DNA of 64,000 nt from Saccopteryx bilineata (lineage: Eukaryota > Chordata > Mammalia > Chiroptera > Emballonuridae). Shown here piece after piece: positions 1-10,442 of this stretch; the first letter of the stretch is position 1; every line of letters begins with the position of its first letter. The position numbers were made by a program, and so were the translations under genes. The notes under the pieces were generated by a model. That model was given only the letters and a program-made list of their open reading frames with translations. It was not told the DNA's origin and did not search any database. The stretch spans positions 89,064,740 to 89,128,739 of the forward strand of contig NC_089491.1 of NCBI RefSeq assembly GCF_036850765.1. Direction: 5' to 3'.

Positions 1-29
1 ATTGACACTTGTGGGTTCCCTACTGCCAT
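1..29 (-). CDS. L1-1 ORF2, first nine codons only
   Basis: The ORF2 start codon is at 29-27 on the minus strand. The nine visible codons match the start of L1-3 ORF2 (59373), and the rest is outside the window. Human ORF2p is an endonuclease and reverse transcriptase of 1275 residues. Nothing can be said about whether this copy is intact. The start lies inside the tail of an overlapping small frame that ends at 20. Confidence 0.85.
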
Positions 30-262
30 TTTATAAATTGCTTTCTGTTAGTTTTGTATCTAGTTTGATTCTTCTCTTTTGTTTTTCTATCATTTGTTTT
101 TGTTTGTTTGTGTTCCATACTTGTTTCCTCTGTTGCTACCTTTTTTAAGTCAAGTGTTTTTGTGGTGGTTTTTTTAAGGGTGGTTACCATTAAGTAATGA
201 AAAGGGTACCTACCATATTCATTGTAGTACCCTATCTTATAAGTATTTCTGCACTTCATCAT
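20..262 (-). other. Inter-ORF small open frame of L1-1 (80 codons)
   Basis: An 80-codon open frame fills most of the spacer between ORF1 and ORF2. It ends in IKWQ-stop, with its stop codon a few bases inside ORF2. The same frame is open in L1-3 (59140-59382, one residue different) and L1-2 (50106-50345, 79 codons). It is Lys/Thr/Arg-rich with no recognised domain. Whether it is translated is unknown; the substitution pattern between subfamilies does not show protein-level constraint (see findings). Confidence 0.45.
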
Positions 263-354
263 CCTTTGCTACTGTTAATCTCCATCCTCTCCCCCCTTTT
301 TTTCCTTTGTTGTCACAGTTTAAGTTTGGTTTTATTGTGTTCTTGGTGGAGCTG

Positions 355-1350
355 TTACTTGTGGTGTTGTTTTCTTTTGTTCTTTGAATCTGGTTGGAAA
401 ACCCCCCTTAGTATTTCCTGGAGTGGGGGCTTTCTGTTGATAAATTCTCTCATCTTTTCTGTATTTGTGAATGTTTTTATATCTCCTTCATACTTGAAGG
501 ATAGCTTTGATGGGTATAGTATTCTTGGCTGAAAGTTCCTCTCTTTCAGGGCTTTAAATATTGGGGTCCACTCTCTTCTAGCTTGTAGAGTTTCTGCTGA
601 GAAATCTGATGATAATCTAATAGGCCTTCCTTTATATGTTGTACTCTTCTTTTCCCTGGCTGCCTTGAGAATTTTTTCTTTGTCATTGGTTTGTGTCATC
701 TTTATTATGATGTGCCTTGGAGTGGGTTTGTTGGGGTTAAGAAAACTTGGTGTTCTGTTTGCTTCTTGAATTTGAGGCTTTAGTTCCTTCCACAGGCTTG
801 GGAAGTTCTCGTCTATTATTTGTTTGAGTATATTCTCCATTCCATTTTCTTTCTCTTCTCCCTCTGATATACCTCTTATTCTTATGTTATTCTTTTTGAT
901 GGAGTCAGACAATTCCTGTAGGGCTTTCTCGTTTTTTATTATTTTTGAGTCTCTTTCTTCTTCTCTCTGTTGTGCCTCAAGTTGTTTGTCTTCTATTTCA
1001 CTAATCCTATCTTCAATCTGGGCTGTTCTGTTAGCTAAGCTTGTTACCTCGTTTTTCAGCTCGTGAATTGAGTTTTTCATTTCTGTTTGATTTGTTTTTA
1101 TAGTTTCAATTTCCTTGGTAATATATTCTTTGTGTTCATTGAGTTGTTTTCTGATCTCCCTATATTGCCTTTCTGTGTTTTCTTGTATATCTCTGAGTAT
1201 TTTTAAGATTTCTAGTTTAAATTCTCTGTCATTTAGCTCCAAGGCTTCCAATATGTTAAGTCTTTTCTCCATAGATTTTTCCACATCTATTTGTGTTACC
1301 TCTCTTTCTTTTGTATCCATAATATTCGATTTCCTCTTTCTTTTCGGCAT
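355..1350 (-). CDS. L1 ORF1p, RNA-binding chaperone, intact 331 aa
   Basis: Intact 331-residue L1 ORF1 protein; human ORF1p has 338. The family forms coiled-coil trimers that coat L1 RNA and chaperone it during target-primed reverse transcription. Seen here: a basic N-terminus (MPKRKRKS), a heptad-rich Glu/Lys/Ile coiled coil at about residues 15-150, an RRM-like middle beginning near NNIRIRGISEGEE, and a C-terminal domain with the family motif around ARREWTPIF and NFQPRILYPSKLSF. The initiating ATG lies 24 nt downstream of the splice-like junction in the 5' UTR. It differs from the matching part of L1-3 ORF1 at only about four residues, but unlike that copy it has no premature stop. Expression from this copy is doubtful because most of the 5' UTR promoter is gone. 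Confidence 0.95.
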   Translation of the reverse strand: MPKRKRKSNIMDTKEREVTQIDVEKSMEKRLNILEALELNDREFKLEILKILRDIQENTERQYREIRKQLNEHKEYITKEIETIKTNQTEMKNSIHELKNEVTSLANRTAQIEDRISEIEDKQLEAQQREEERDSKIIKNEKALQELSDSIKKNNIRIRGISEGEEKENGMENILKQIIDENFPSLWKELKPQIQEANRTPSFLNPNKPTPRHIIIKMTQTNDKEKILKAAREKKSTTYKGRPIRLSSDFSAETLQARREWTPIFKALKERNFQPRILYPSKLSFKYEGDIKTFTNTEKMREFINRKPPLQEILRGVFQPDSKNKRKQHHK

Positions 1351-1598
1351 CTGAGGGTGGTCTTATTGATAGCACGCAGCCGCACTCCCTGGCGGCTTGA
1401 ATGAGCGTCGCTGCGGTAGATTCCTCCACACCCTCGTCTCTCAGATTCAAGTGATAACAGTCCTTTTGCTTTCAGTTTGTGTGGAACTCCGGAATGCTCC
1501 GAGGATAAATTTTTCTGTTTCTAGTTGATAAATTTGTTGTGATTTAGGGGAGAGCTGTCGGACGCGCTTCTCACGGCGCCATTTCCGTGACGTCACTC
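1351..1598 (-). other. L1-1 shortened 5' UTR containing an exon-exon type junction
   Basis: Read on the minus strand, the first 224 nt match L1-3 from 55692 to 55915. The sequence then jumps at 1375/1374 to the L1-3 sequence at 58028, just before ORF1. In L1-3 the skipped 2112 bp starts GTGAGT (55916-55921) and ends in a long T/C tract plus AG (58026-58027). A CRE palindrome TGACGTCA and an ATGGCG core sit at the 5' tip (about 1595-1577). The deletion therefore coincides with a canonical GT-AG intron. Confidence 0.85.
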
Positions 1599-2289
1599 AA
1601 TCTTGGTTTTCTGATATGAAGTTCTGCATTTGTGAACTAAAAATATTTTTATGAAATACTTACATAGTTTTATTTACATATGGCTACTAATTCCTTTAAA
1701 TAAGGCATGTAAAGGCAGACAAACATTTAAGCTCAGTTATTAGGTAAGTAACCTTAGCTGGGATTTTATTTCCTAATCTACAAAATAAATATAATGGTCA
1801 TATCTCACTGAAGTTTATGAATATTAAATGTTATACGCAGCAAGGTAGGTTCACAATAAATTGTTAAAACTAATATCATGTTATTTTCTTTATTAAATTA
1901 TTTTATTGCTCTTATGTAGATTTAGTTCTTTGTTAATATCTTAAATTATTCTTGGAAATCTTATAATTTTCTTGGTTTTAGATACTCTATAGAATACATT
2001 TTAAATAATTTTCCTCTTTATAAATATAAATTTCTAGCAACATTCAATTTATTTTTTAATAAAATAACTCATTTTAGTGATAACTAATTATTAATTGGTA
2101 ACTCTAAGATAAATAGGATGTTTTGAATTTTAGCTTCTATTTTTCCTTTTTGTTTTGTAACTACCTTTGTCTTTTTTGTTTAACGTATAAAAATAATCTA
2201 ATGTAATAGCAAAAAGTGCTATATATAAGAATTTATAAAAATATGCGTTATATAAAAATTATGCATATATGTATGTTCATATATATCAT
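1599..2289. other. AT-rich intronic DNA, nothing recognised
   Basis: IFT74 intron sequence between two repeat insertions. I see no open frame, splice-bounded exon or recognisable repeat. Confidence 0.6.
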
Positions 2290-2303
2290 TGCATTAGTTT
2301 TTT

Positions 2304-2515
2304 GGTGTTTTGTGTTTTTTTTAAGTGAGAGACAGGGAGGCAGACAGACTCCTACATGCAAACCAACCAGTACCCATCTGGCAAGTCCCCTATGGGGTGA
2401 TGCTCTGCCCATCTGGGACACTGCTCTGTTGCTCAGAGTCCTGAGTCCATGGAGCCATCCTTAGTGCCCAGGGCCAGCTCCTTTGAACCATCAAGCTCTG
2501 GCTGCAGGAGGAGGG

Positions 2516-2562
<47 letters not shown>

Positions 2563-2676
2563 GAAACAGGTAGAGAAACATATGGTCTCTTCTCCTGTGT
2601 GCCCTCACTGGGAATCAAATTCAGGACTTCCACACACTGGGCAGATGCTCTACCACTGAGCCAACTGGCCAGGGCC
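2304..2676 (-). mobile_element. tRNA-derived SINE, type A, old copy
   Basis: On the minus strand it begins with a tRNA-like head (GGCCCTGGCCAGTTGGCTCA) and ends in a T-run when read on plus. It is diverged from the type A consensus, with an expanded GA tract. Flanks share an approximate duplication, tgcattagtttttt at 2290 and tgcattattttttt at 2677. Confidence 0.85.
2519..2559. repeat. (GA)n microsatellite inside a SINE
   Basis: About 20 GA units grown from the purine-rich segment of the surrounding type A SINE. Confidence 0.95.
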
Positions 2677-2799
2677 TGCATTATTTTTTTATTCTTCTGC
2701 TACTCTGTGATCATCCTGTATTATTGGTACAACAGCAAAGGGGATTTTGTTATAAGGTTACTTGTTAGAAGTTTACTTACTAATTCTGGACCTTATTAT

Positions 2800-3830
2800 T
2801 TCCTGCTGGAGTAGCCCCCTAACTGGTCTCCCTACTTCCAACCTCTTGCCCTTCCTAGATTTATTTACCACAGTATTGGCAAATTGACTAGTGAAAAATG
2901 TTATTTTGTGTCATTCTGCTTAACAGTGGGTCCCCATTATCTCCAATAAAAAGTTTTAAGAATTTTTGCTTGACCTTCCTTGTAGTCTGGTCTATATATC
3001 ATCAGCCTCCTCTCCCACCCCCATCATCTCTATCCTTATATATTAATATAATCTACCTGTGGTACCTGACACCTCACCCTCTTTACCATACATTGAACTG
3101 TGTCCTGCTCAGTCCACTACTCCTTTGTCTTGAATGTTTTTACCTATTATTTACCTTATTAATTTCTTATATTTTAATATCTGGCTCAGGTATTCTTTTA
3201 TTTAGTATAAGAACCCTAATTTCTCTCCCTAACCTGTTTCTGGTCTGGGCATAACTATATCACTGCATTGAGCACATTGTCTTAGCACTGTCTCCTTAGA
3301 TGCTTGACTTTCTCTTTAGGCTGCAAGTCCTCAAGGACAAAGACTGTGTTCTTACTCACTTTGGTAACCTCTTTCATAAAAAAAATGTCTAGGGCCTGAC
3401 CAGGCGGTGGCACAGTGGATAGATCATCGGACTGGGATGCGAAAGGACCCAAGTTCAAGACCCCCGAGGTCGCCAGCTTGAGCGCTGGCTCATCTGGTTT
3501 GAGCAAAGCTCACCAGCTTGGACCCAGAGTCGCTGGCTCAAGCAAGGGGTTACTCCATCTGCTGAAGGCCCACAGTCAAGGCACATATGAGAAAGCAATC
3601 GATGAATGACTAAGGTGTCGCAACGAAAAACTAATGATTGATGCTTCTCATCTCTCTCTCTCCGTTCCTGTCTGTCCCTATCTATCCCTCTTTCTGACTC
3701 TCTCTCTCAGTCTCTGTAAAAAACAAAAACAAAAAAACAACAACCCAAAAAACATAAAACAAACAAACAAAAATGTCTAGGAAAATAAACACTTAATAAA
3801 TGTGGAATGACTGAACAGTTATTTAGCAGG
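2800..3830 (+). mobile_element. Ancient LINE-2 fragment split by a SINE
   Basis: The pieces 2800-3393 and 3782-3830 carry L2 hallmarks: a 'taactggtctccctacttcc' type segment, the 'gcaagtcctcaaggacaaagac' type 3' UTR segment, and an end close to 'cttaataaatgtggaatgac'. A type B SINE at 3394 separates them. Recognised by recall of the L2 consensus, not by alignment. Confidence 0.7.
3394..3768 (+). mobile_element. tRNA-derived SINE, type B
   Basis: The head reads GCCTGACCAGGCGGTGGCAC with a tRNA A box, and the body ends in CT-rich sequence plus an A-rich tail. It is flanked by a 13-bp target duplication, aaaaatgtctagg, at about 3381-3393 and 3769-3781. It sits inside an old L2. Confidence 0.9.
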
Positions 3831-4941
3831 AAAAGACTTATTGAATGAACTAAAGTAAAAGTTGGGCCCTAGTCACTTCTTTCGGGCCTCTATGTATGCA
3901 CTATTACTTGGGGAAACTTGGATTAATTAGCAAGGTTTTATCACATTCTAGAGAATGCCTACCTTGGATTGATGATTTTCAGTAAATTGATGGGTTCTTA
4001 TCTACATCTGTTTTCTCAGGAGTCCTCAATTCAAATTCTGGGTAATCTACTCTTTAAGATATAGTAGAGGATAATCAAATTATTTTGACTTTCTGACCCA
4101 CACTAAGCTTTACCCCTGGCTTTATACCCTCTGGCCCTCTTTATTAACATCTTTGATGCCAGTTAGCTTCTTCCATTTATGATTCCTGTATATAATTCAG
4201 CTGGGCCACCTTTTGCCTTGTAGGTGTTCTGGTTAAAATAGCATGAAACCATAAGTAATGTTTATACATGTCTGACTTTGTTAGTAGTTGCTTCAACCTT
4301 TTAATTTTCAAATACACTTTTAAAATGTTTCCCTAATTCATTCTAAGCTCAAACGTATCCTTAGATATTGGGTAAGGTACAGTTATGTTCTCTGCTCAGG
4401 GTTAATGATGGCCTTATAATCCAGCAGCTTCCTCAAGTGCATTATATTTATTCATTTTAATAAATTTTGTAGTTATGATTCATAAAAGTTACCTTGAATA
4501 ATTGTGTCAAAGTTAACTAAATAAATAAAATTAGTTAACAGTTATTTCAGTACTCTATGAAAATCTTCATTGCTTCACAATGCTGGGTTTTATCAGTTCA
4601 TGTGACAATCTGGAATAAAACAGAAAAAAATCCTCGTAATACACTTAGGCTTTTGACCAATTATAGATGGACTTCTTTGCTCTCAAATCTTTGGTTAGTC
4701 TTTTTAAATGACTTAAAAAGAATAAAATAGATCATATTAACCAATGCCACACCAATAAATTTAATTTAAAAAAATTATAGACCCTAAAAAGTAATTATCT
4801 CATAACAGAAAATATTTATTATAATAAGAATTTTTTAAAAAAAAATGCTGGGGGATTTAATTCTATCATGTTGGGTATTAGACTTAACCCATATAGTAGC
4901 TTTATTAATGGATCAGGTAATTTTGTATATGGCTCTAAATA
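3831..4941. other. Intronic DNA, nothing recognised
   Basis: AT-rich IFT74 intron without a convincing open frame, exon or repeat that I can name. Confidence 0.55.
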
Positions 4942-5066
4942 CAAGGTGGAACAAAAGTAGGTTTACAGTTCATATAAGAAATAATACAATAATTAATCAA
5001 TGTTAATATAAAATATAAACTCAGTCTTCCATACTCACAACTATAAGCCTACTTTTGCCCTTCCCT
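4942..5066. mobile_element. Mariner-type MITE (about 125 bp)
   Basis: Imperfect terminal inverted repeats of about 27 bp share the core CAAAAGTAGG(T/C)TTA(C/T)AGTT (right end read in reverse). TA dinucleotides lie at both ends. The interior is AT-rich and non-coding. It resembles short non-autonomous mariner elements known from bats; the family name is not verified. Confidence 0.75.
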
Positions 5067-5849
5067 ATATATTTTGATTTAAATATAGTATATATACTAT
5101 CCCATATTTTAGTGGGGAAGAAGTTGTTGTTACTATTTTTGTTAACTAGAAATAATGAGAATTTGCTCTATCAAGAGTTCTGTGATGTTTTAGCTACAAA
5201 CTGCATCATTATTGGCAGGTGCCATGCTACTTTTCAGAAGAGCCCAAACCGATCCTGATTTCTCCTTTCTCAGAGAAAGTTCCAACCATTAAATATTTGC
5301 TTAATTTTTGCTTTTTAAAAGTCTGCATCTCTATGAGAACGGTAAAGTAATGGAAAAAGCATTGTTGCTCTGGGTAAAGAAGGCAACAAAAAATAGATAA
5401 TAGTAGACTGATATTCTCACTGAATACATGATATATTTAATGAAAATCCTTTAACCTCAGACTTTACTTATCACTTATGGCTGAGTAGTTTGTTTTTGAT
5501 AAGGTAATTATTGATTAAGAAAGTTTTTATTCTCAGCACAAATTAATTTTTGAGTGTTTATATATCTCCTTTTGAAGGTCCCTCAAAGTAAATGTTTCTT
5601 GGTTCACTTAAATCAAGTCCTTGCTTTACTTTTCACTTTTTTACGTGAAATTCTGTAAGGAACAGTGTTACTATTTTAAGATATGACAAAATCTTAATAA
5701 AATAAGTGATCAGTCTTCTGTGCAGAATTTCTGAGCCTTTTGAAATTGGGTTGGTTCTCAACTTTATCTGGTGCTGTCTTATGTTTATGTAATGTACAGT
5801 CTTCCATATGAGTAGGTAATACCTCATTCTAAAAAGTATAGTAGAGTGG
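5067..5849. other. Intronic DNA, nothing recognised
   Basis: No exon, repeat or RNA gene could be supported in this AT-rich stretch. Confidence 0.55.
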
Positions 5850-5935
5850 CTCTAAAGCCAGACTAAGAATGGTGCCTGGCACATATTAAGCACTTGCAAC
5901 AACTATTAGCTGCTGTCATTATTGTTGTTGTTAAA
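5850..5935 (+). mobile_element. MIR core fragment
   Basis: The segment around 'ggtgcctggcacatattaag' is the conserved MIR core and 3' region, an ancient mammalian tRNA-derived SINE. Confidence 0.6.
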
Positions 5936-5954
5936 TAGTATTTGCTGTATCCAC

Positions 5955-6240
5955 ATTGACATTTAGGTTGTTTCTAATTTTTCACTACCAAGAGCAATGC
6001 TGTAGTAAATAACCTTGTTACATACATGTTTATTAACTTGCATATTTCTAATGGGTAAATAAGATGTACAACTTGCAAGTTATAAAAACCGTAACCGATA
6101 TCAAGTACAGCATTGGGAATATAGTCACTATTACTGTAATAACTATGTTTGCTGTCTAATGGGTACTAGATTTATCAGTGTTCACTTCTTAAATTATATA
6201 TGTGTAAATGTCTAATTACTAGGTTATACATCTGAAAAAA
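5955..6240. mobile_element. Old L1 3'-end fragments
   Basis: 'catttaggttgtttctaatt' (5960s, minus) and the block from about 6064 to 6237 ('tacagcattgggaatatagt', 'gggtactagattta', plus) match the 3' ends of old mammalian L1s by recall. The orientation change suggests two pieces. Confidence 0.5.
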
Positions 6241-7344
6241 ATAATTTCTAGAAGTGAAATTTTGAATAGAATTTTACTTGTTTTTACAATTTTGATTATC
6301 TTTGCAAATTTATTTCCAGAAAAATTGCATCATTTTATACAACCTACAATAGTAAGTGAAAGTGCTTCCTTACCAATGCTAGTTGTTACAATTTCTTTGT
6401 TTTTGTCAGCCAAGATAATGTCCAGTTTTCAGACAATTCACTGTTCTCAAAGGCTTGAATTTGTAATACTACCATGATCCACAAGGTGGAGCTAATTTTC
6501 TGGATTTCAGTACAAAATTTGATGAATAATTAGTAAAATACAGTCACATACCTCCCCAAGAAGGAATTTTGAGCATTTATTACTTACTATTACTTATAAA
6601 TTATTTCTTCACTTTTAGAGTATAGTATCTTCTCAAAACTAGATTAAATTGTAAAACTGACTATCATGTGATTAATATATCACAGATATCTAAATATCTT
6701 TAACTGCTACAGTGTGATAAATATGTATCATAATAGACTTGACATAAAATGCTGTACATCATTCACTTATACTGTCCAGACGTCTGAGTGAACTCATTGC
6801 AATATATTCCATAATTTATGTTTCTTTCAAGAGTAGTAAAAATATAAAACCTACTTTTTTTTGGTTGTCAGGACACTTCTTTATACTCAGAATTCCAAGG
6901 CCTAAGTTAGAAGCTTTTATCCTTGGTTATTTTAGGTAAAATTTTGAAAGACAGAATAGCTCTGTGTTAGAGCACAGTTTCCTCATTTTTACAATGGAGA
7001 TAATAGTAGTTATATACCTCTGTATCTCTTAGGGCTGCTGTGAGAATTAGATGAACAAAGTGTGTGTGTGTGTGAGAAAGAGAGAGAGAGAGAGAAAGAG
7101 AGAATAACTTTCCTGGTGGTTTTCTGAAAACATATTTTGGGAAATATTTTCTTATTAATATTTTCCCAAGAATATACAAAATAATCTTAATTTCAGTGTG
7201 GTTTATGTTCTGTTATTCAGAAATTTTAAATGGCATGTATTCATTGCTATTCTAGTTTCTCAATATATATTCAAAAGAAGAATGGATCATTGCATATTGT
7301 CCTATTTAGAGATTAGTCAAACTATACTTTATATCTTTCATTAG
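6241..7344. other. Intronic DNA with one TG/GA microsatellite
   Basis: A (TG)n then (GA)n simple repeat lies at 7061-7103. Nothing else is recognised. Confidence 0.55.
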
Positions 7345-7535
7345 AATGGTGGTATTAACTCCAGACTAAATGAATTGGCACCATCTGAAACTTACTAGAA
7401 ATCAAAATTCTTGGTCTCCACCCCAGTGCTACTTGATGTGGAACCCTGGGGATAGGGCTTAGCAGTTTGTGTTTCAGCAAACCCTCCCAGAGATTTCACT
7501 GCATGCGGAAGTTTGATAATCACTGCTTTAGGCAA
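7345..7535 (+). mobile_element. MER5-type hAT fragment
   Basis: The order 'ggtctccaccccag', 'gtggaaccctgggg', 'tttcagcaaaccctcccag', 'gataatcactgcttta' matches MER5A, an ancient hAT-Charlie MITE, including the 3' terminal AATCACTGC-type end. Identified by recall. Confidence 0.65.
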
Positions 7536-8128
7536 TAGCTAAGAATTTATGTAATTTTTAGTACATGCTAACAATTCCTCATTTAACCATCTGATATTAT
7601 TGACATTACTCTGTTGAAACAGCTTCTACATAGTCCTTTTTCTTTTCTTTAAAATTATGAAGCTTGTAGCAATAATTTAGTTATATATTTTTAAAGTGCC
7701 TCTAATGTGTAGAAATAGAATTATTGGATCTTATCTGCATAGCTGTTAAGAAACTGTCCTGATAAAATTTAAAATATTTTGCAGAAAAGGTATGATTGGT
7801 AAGTTGGGTTAAACCTAAAGGCAAAAGGTAGTTTAAAACATTAAATTCATATGTACTCATTTTAATATACCAGTCTAATAGTGATTGACTGTTATTGACT
7901 TCTGTACTGATATGTGAAGCATAGGTGGGGGAGAGAGGCAATGCAAACGGATGGAATTCTATAGGACCTCAAAACTAATTAACATTGAAATAGGGGCATA
8001 GGGGCAGGAGAAGGTGTGCTGGCTACTATCATAGGTGAAAATGTTAGAGGGGGTTCAGATAACAGCTCAGTATGAATCAATGTGACAGAACCTCCCAAAC
8101 AGCTAAAACCCTAGTTTGTAGTAATAAC
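7536..8128. other. Intronic DNA, nothing recognised
   Basis: No supported feature between the MER5-type fragment and the type A SINE. Confidence 0.55.
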
Positions 8129-8139
8129 AAAAAGATGAT

Positions 8140-8578
8140 AGCCCTGGCCGGTTGGCTCAACGGTAGAGCGTCGGCCTAGCGTGCGGAGGACCCGGGATCG
8201 ATTCCCGGCCAGGGCACATAGGAGAAGCGCCCATTTGCTTCTCCACCCCTCCGCCGCGCCTTCCTCTCTGTCTCTCTCTTCCCCTCCCGCAGCCAAGGCT
8301 CCATTGGAGCAAAGATGGCCCGGGCGCTGGGGATGGCTCTGTGGCCTCTGCCCCAGGCGCTAGAGTGGCTCTGGTCGCAACATGGCGACACCCAGGAGGG
8401 TCGCAACATGGCGACGCCCAGGATGGGCAGAGCATCGCCCCCTGGTGGGCAGAGCGTCGCCCCCTGGTGGGCGTGCCGGGTGGATCCCGGTCGGGCGCAT
8501 GCGGGAGTCTGTCTGACTGTCTCTCCCTGTTTCCAGCTTCAAAAAAAAAAAAAAAAAAAAAAAATGCAAAAAAAAAAA
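8140..8578 (+). mobile_element. tRNA-derived SINE, type A, young full-length copy
   Basis: The tRNA-like head has an A box (GGTTGGCTCAACGG) and a B box (ATCGATTCCCG). It is followed by the long type A body and an A-rich tail interrupted by TGC. It is flanked by an 11-bp duplication, aaaaagatgat, at 8129-8139 and 8579-8589. This copy carries an extra ~26-bp tandem duplication (unit starting tcgcaacatggcgac) at about 8376-8428 that is absent from the other young copies. Confidence 0.95.
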
Positions 8579-8806
8579 AAAAAGATGATTTATAGATTAT
8601 GGGAAGTGAAAGTCTCCTTGGAATCCTAAATTTCTTGGCATCATATTTAAAAGACATAGAGAAGAACTGGAACTCACTGAGTAGAATGGACAGAATGATA
8701 AAGAGAATGAAACCATGCTACACAAGGAACACTGACTGGAAAGGAAAGAACCTGGATGTGAGAAAGTCCTTTAGGGTTTATTCTTGCCCCACCCTTCCAA
8801 TCATTT

Positions 8807-9155
8807 TTTTTCCTTTTTTTTTTTTTTTTTTTTTTTTTACAGAGACACAGAGAGAGGGATAGACAGGGACAGATGGACAGAAACAGAGAGATGAGAAGCA
8901 TCAATCATTTGTTTTTCATTGCGCGTTGTGACACCTTAGTTGTTCATTGATTGCTTTCTCATATGTGCCTTGACCAAGGGCCTTCAGCAGACCGAGTAAC
9001 CCCTTGCTCAAGCCAGCGACCTTGGGTCCAAGCTGGTGAGCTTTTGCTCAAACCAGATGAGCTCACATTCAAGCTGGAGACCTCAGGGTCTCGAACCTTG
9101 GTCCTCTGCATCCCAGTCTGATGCTCTATCCACTGCGCCACCGCCTGTTCAGGCC
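8807..9155 (-). mobile_element. tRNA-derived SINE, type B
   Basis: The T-run at the left and the tRNA-like head at the right show minus orientation. Flanks share cacccttccaatcat (about 8792) and caccctccaatctta (9156). Confidence 0.9.
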
Positions 9156-9244
9156 ACCCTCCAATCTTATTTGCTTTCTGCTACCCTTTTACCTCCAAAA
9201 TCAGTAGGCCTGCCAAGTTGGGGCCTTTGAGGCCAGGGGAGTCA

Positions 9245-9523
9245 TTAACCCTTTGAGCAGTACGAATGTTCCTGTACATCCTCATGCCTCCTGACTCTCC
9301 AGCGTCCAGAGCATGATCGTACAAAAATTTTTATTTTAAAAATGTGTAAGGCAACATTGAAAAAAGGCAAAGGTATTTTCTTCTTGTTTCTATAAATTGG
9401 TTATCAAACAAACATGATTTTAAGTTAATAAAACTGTAACTGTAACTAATTTCATTTTTTGAAAAAGAACTCACTCCCTGGGGGTCAGTGAGCATGAAAA
9501 AAACTTATTTCTCAAAGGGTTAA
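9245..9523. mobile_element. piggyBac-type MITE with TTAA target duplication
   Basis: TTAA at 9245-9248 and 9520-9523 flank perfect 9-bp inverted ends, CCCTTTGAG and CTCAAAGGG. The 271-bp interior is non-coding. TTAA duplication is the signature of piggyBac elements, which are known to have been active in some bats. No transposase is present, so it is non-autonomous. Confidence 0.88.
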
Positions 9524-9674
9524 CATGTGCCTTGTTGGGTAGCGATTAGGAGAGATTTGCAGTAGCTACCTGTTCTGGAAAATGGCAGTCAGACCTTATC
9601 AAGGGTCAGAAGTACTTCTCAGAGTATAAAAATAAAGGTAGCTCTGTAAGACCTGAGTTAAGAGAACATCATTT

Positions 9675-10073
9675 TTTTTTTTTTTTTCATTTTTTTTCTG
9701 AAGCTGGAAACAGGAAGAGACAGTCAGACAGACTCCCGCATGCGCCCGACCGGGATCCACCCGGCACGCCCACCAGGGGCGACGCTCTGCCCACCAGGGG
9801 GCGATGCTCTGCCCATCCTGGGCGTCGCCATATTGCGACCAGAGCCACTCTAGCACCTGAGGCAGAGGCCACAGAGCCATGCCCAGCGCCCGGGCCATCT
9901 CTGCTCCAATGGAGCCTTGGCTGCGGGAGGGGAAGAGAGAGACAGAGAGGAAAGCGCGGCGGAGGGGTGGAGAAGCAAATGGGCGCTTCTCCTGTGTGCC
10001 CTGGCCGGGAATCGAAACCGGGTCCTCTGCACGCTAGGCCGACGCTCTCCCGCTGAGCCAACCGGCCAGGGCC
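9675..10073 (-). mobile_element. tRNA-derived SINE, type A, young
   Basis: Near-consensus body in minus orientation with a T-run at the left. A 15-bp target duplication, aagagaacatcattt, lies at 9660-9674 and 10074-10088. Confidence 0.95.
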
Positions 10074-10235
10074 AAGAGAACATCATTTGATGGCAGATAA
10101 GTAAGAGTCAGATGAATGTACTGACAGTGAGGACAAAGGCAGTTGCGATGGTACTCAGCCTCTTGGTAGTGCCAAAAGGTTATATCTTTCTTACTCCACT
10201 GGCTGGCTAGCAAAGAGGATCAAAAAGCGATAGTA

Positions 10236-10442
10236 TCAAGCTTGGCCTGTGGTGGCCAAGTGGATAGAGCATCAACCTGGAATGCTGAGTTCACCGGTTT
10301 GAAACCCTGGGCTTGCCTGGTCAAGACACATGACAAGCAGTCGTGAACAAGTGAAGCAACTAAGAGTTTATACTTCTTGTCCCCCCTCCCCTGCCGCCAC
10401 CCCTCCTCTCTCTGTAAAATCAATAAGTAAAAATTTTTTTTA
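10236..10442 (+). mobile_element. tRNA-derived SINE, type C
   Basis: Short (~200 bp) SINE with head GGCCTGTGGTGGCCAAGTGG, B-box-like GGTTTGAAACCC and a CT-rich then A-rich end. Flanks aaaaagcgatagta (10222-10235) and aaaaagcaatagta (10443-10456) form a slightly diverged target duplication. Confidence 0.88.

Larger units (their letters stand above)
1..1598 (-). mobile_element. LINE-1 copy L1-1, 5' part, with spliced 5' UTR
   Basis: The element reads on the minus strand from its 5' end at about 1598 and leaves the window at position 1, just inside ORF2. Order: 5' UTR remnant (1598-1351), ORF1 (1350-355), inter-ORF spacer (354-30), ORF2 start (29-1). The first ~220 nt and ORF1 are nearly identical to L1-3 at 55692, so both belong to one young subfamily. 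About 2.1 kb of 5' UTR present in L1-3 is absent, with the break between 1375 and 1374. The target-site duplication cannot be checked because the 3' end lies outside the window. Confidence 0.95.

Noticed and set aside
1256..1450. 64-codon frame running from the L1-1 5' UTR across the splice-like junction
   Set aside because: It begins at TTG, not ATG, and overlaps ORF1 out of frame; the L1-3 equivalent reads through into the intron.
8140..8220. tRNA gene-like head with A and B boxes
   Set aside because: It is the 5' part of a SINE; a tRNA scan would flag many of these copies, none with a plausible mature tRNA fold and context.
9687..10061. Open frames over 100 codons inside type A SINEs
   Set aside because: They repeat in every copy because the SINE body is GC-rich; there is no sign of translation or conserved start.
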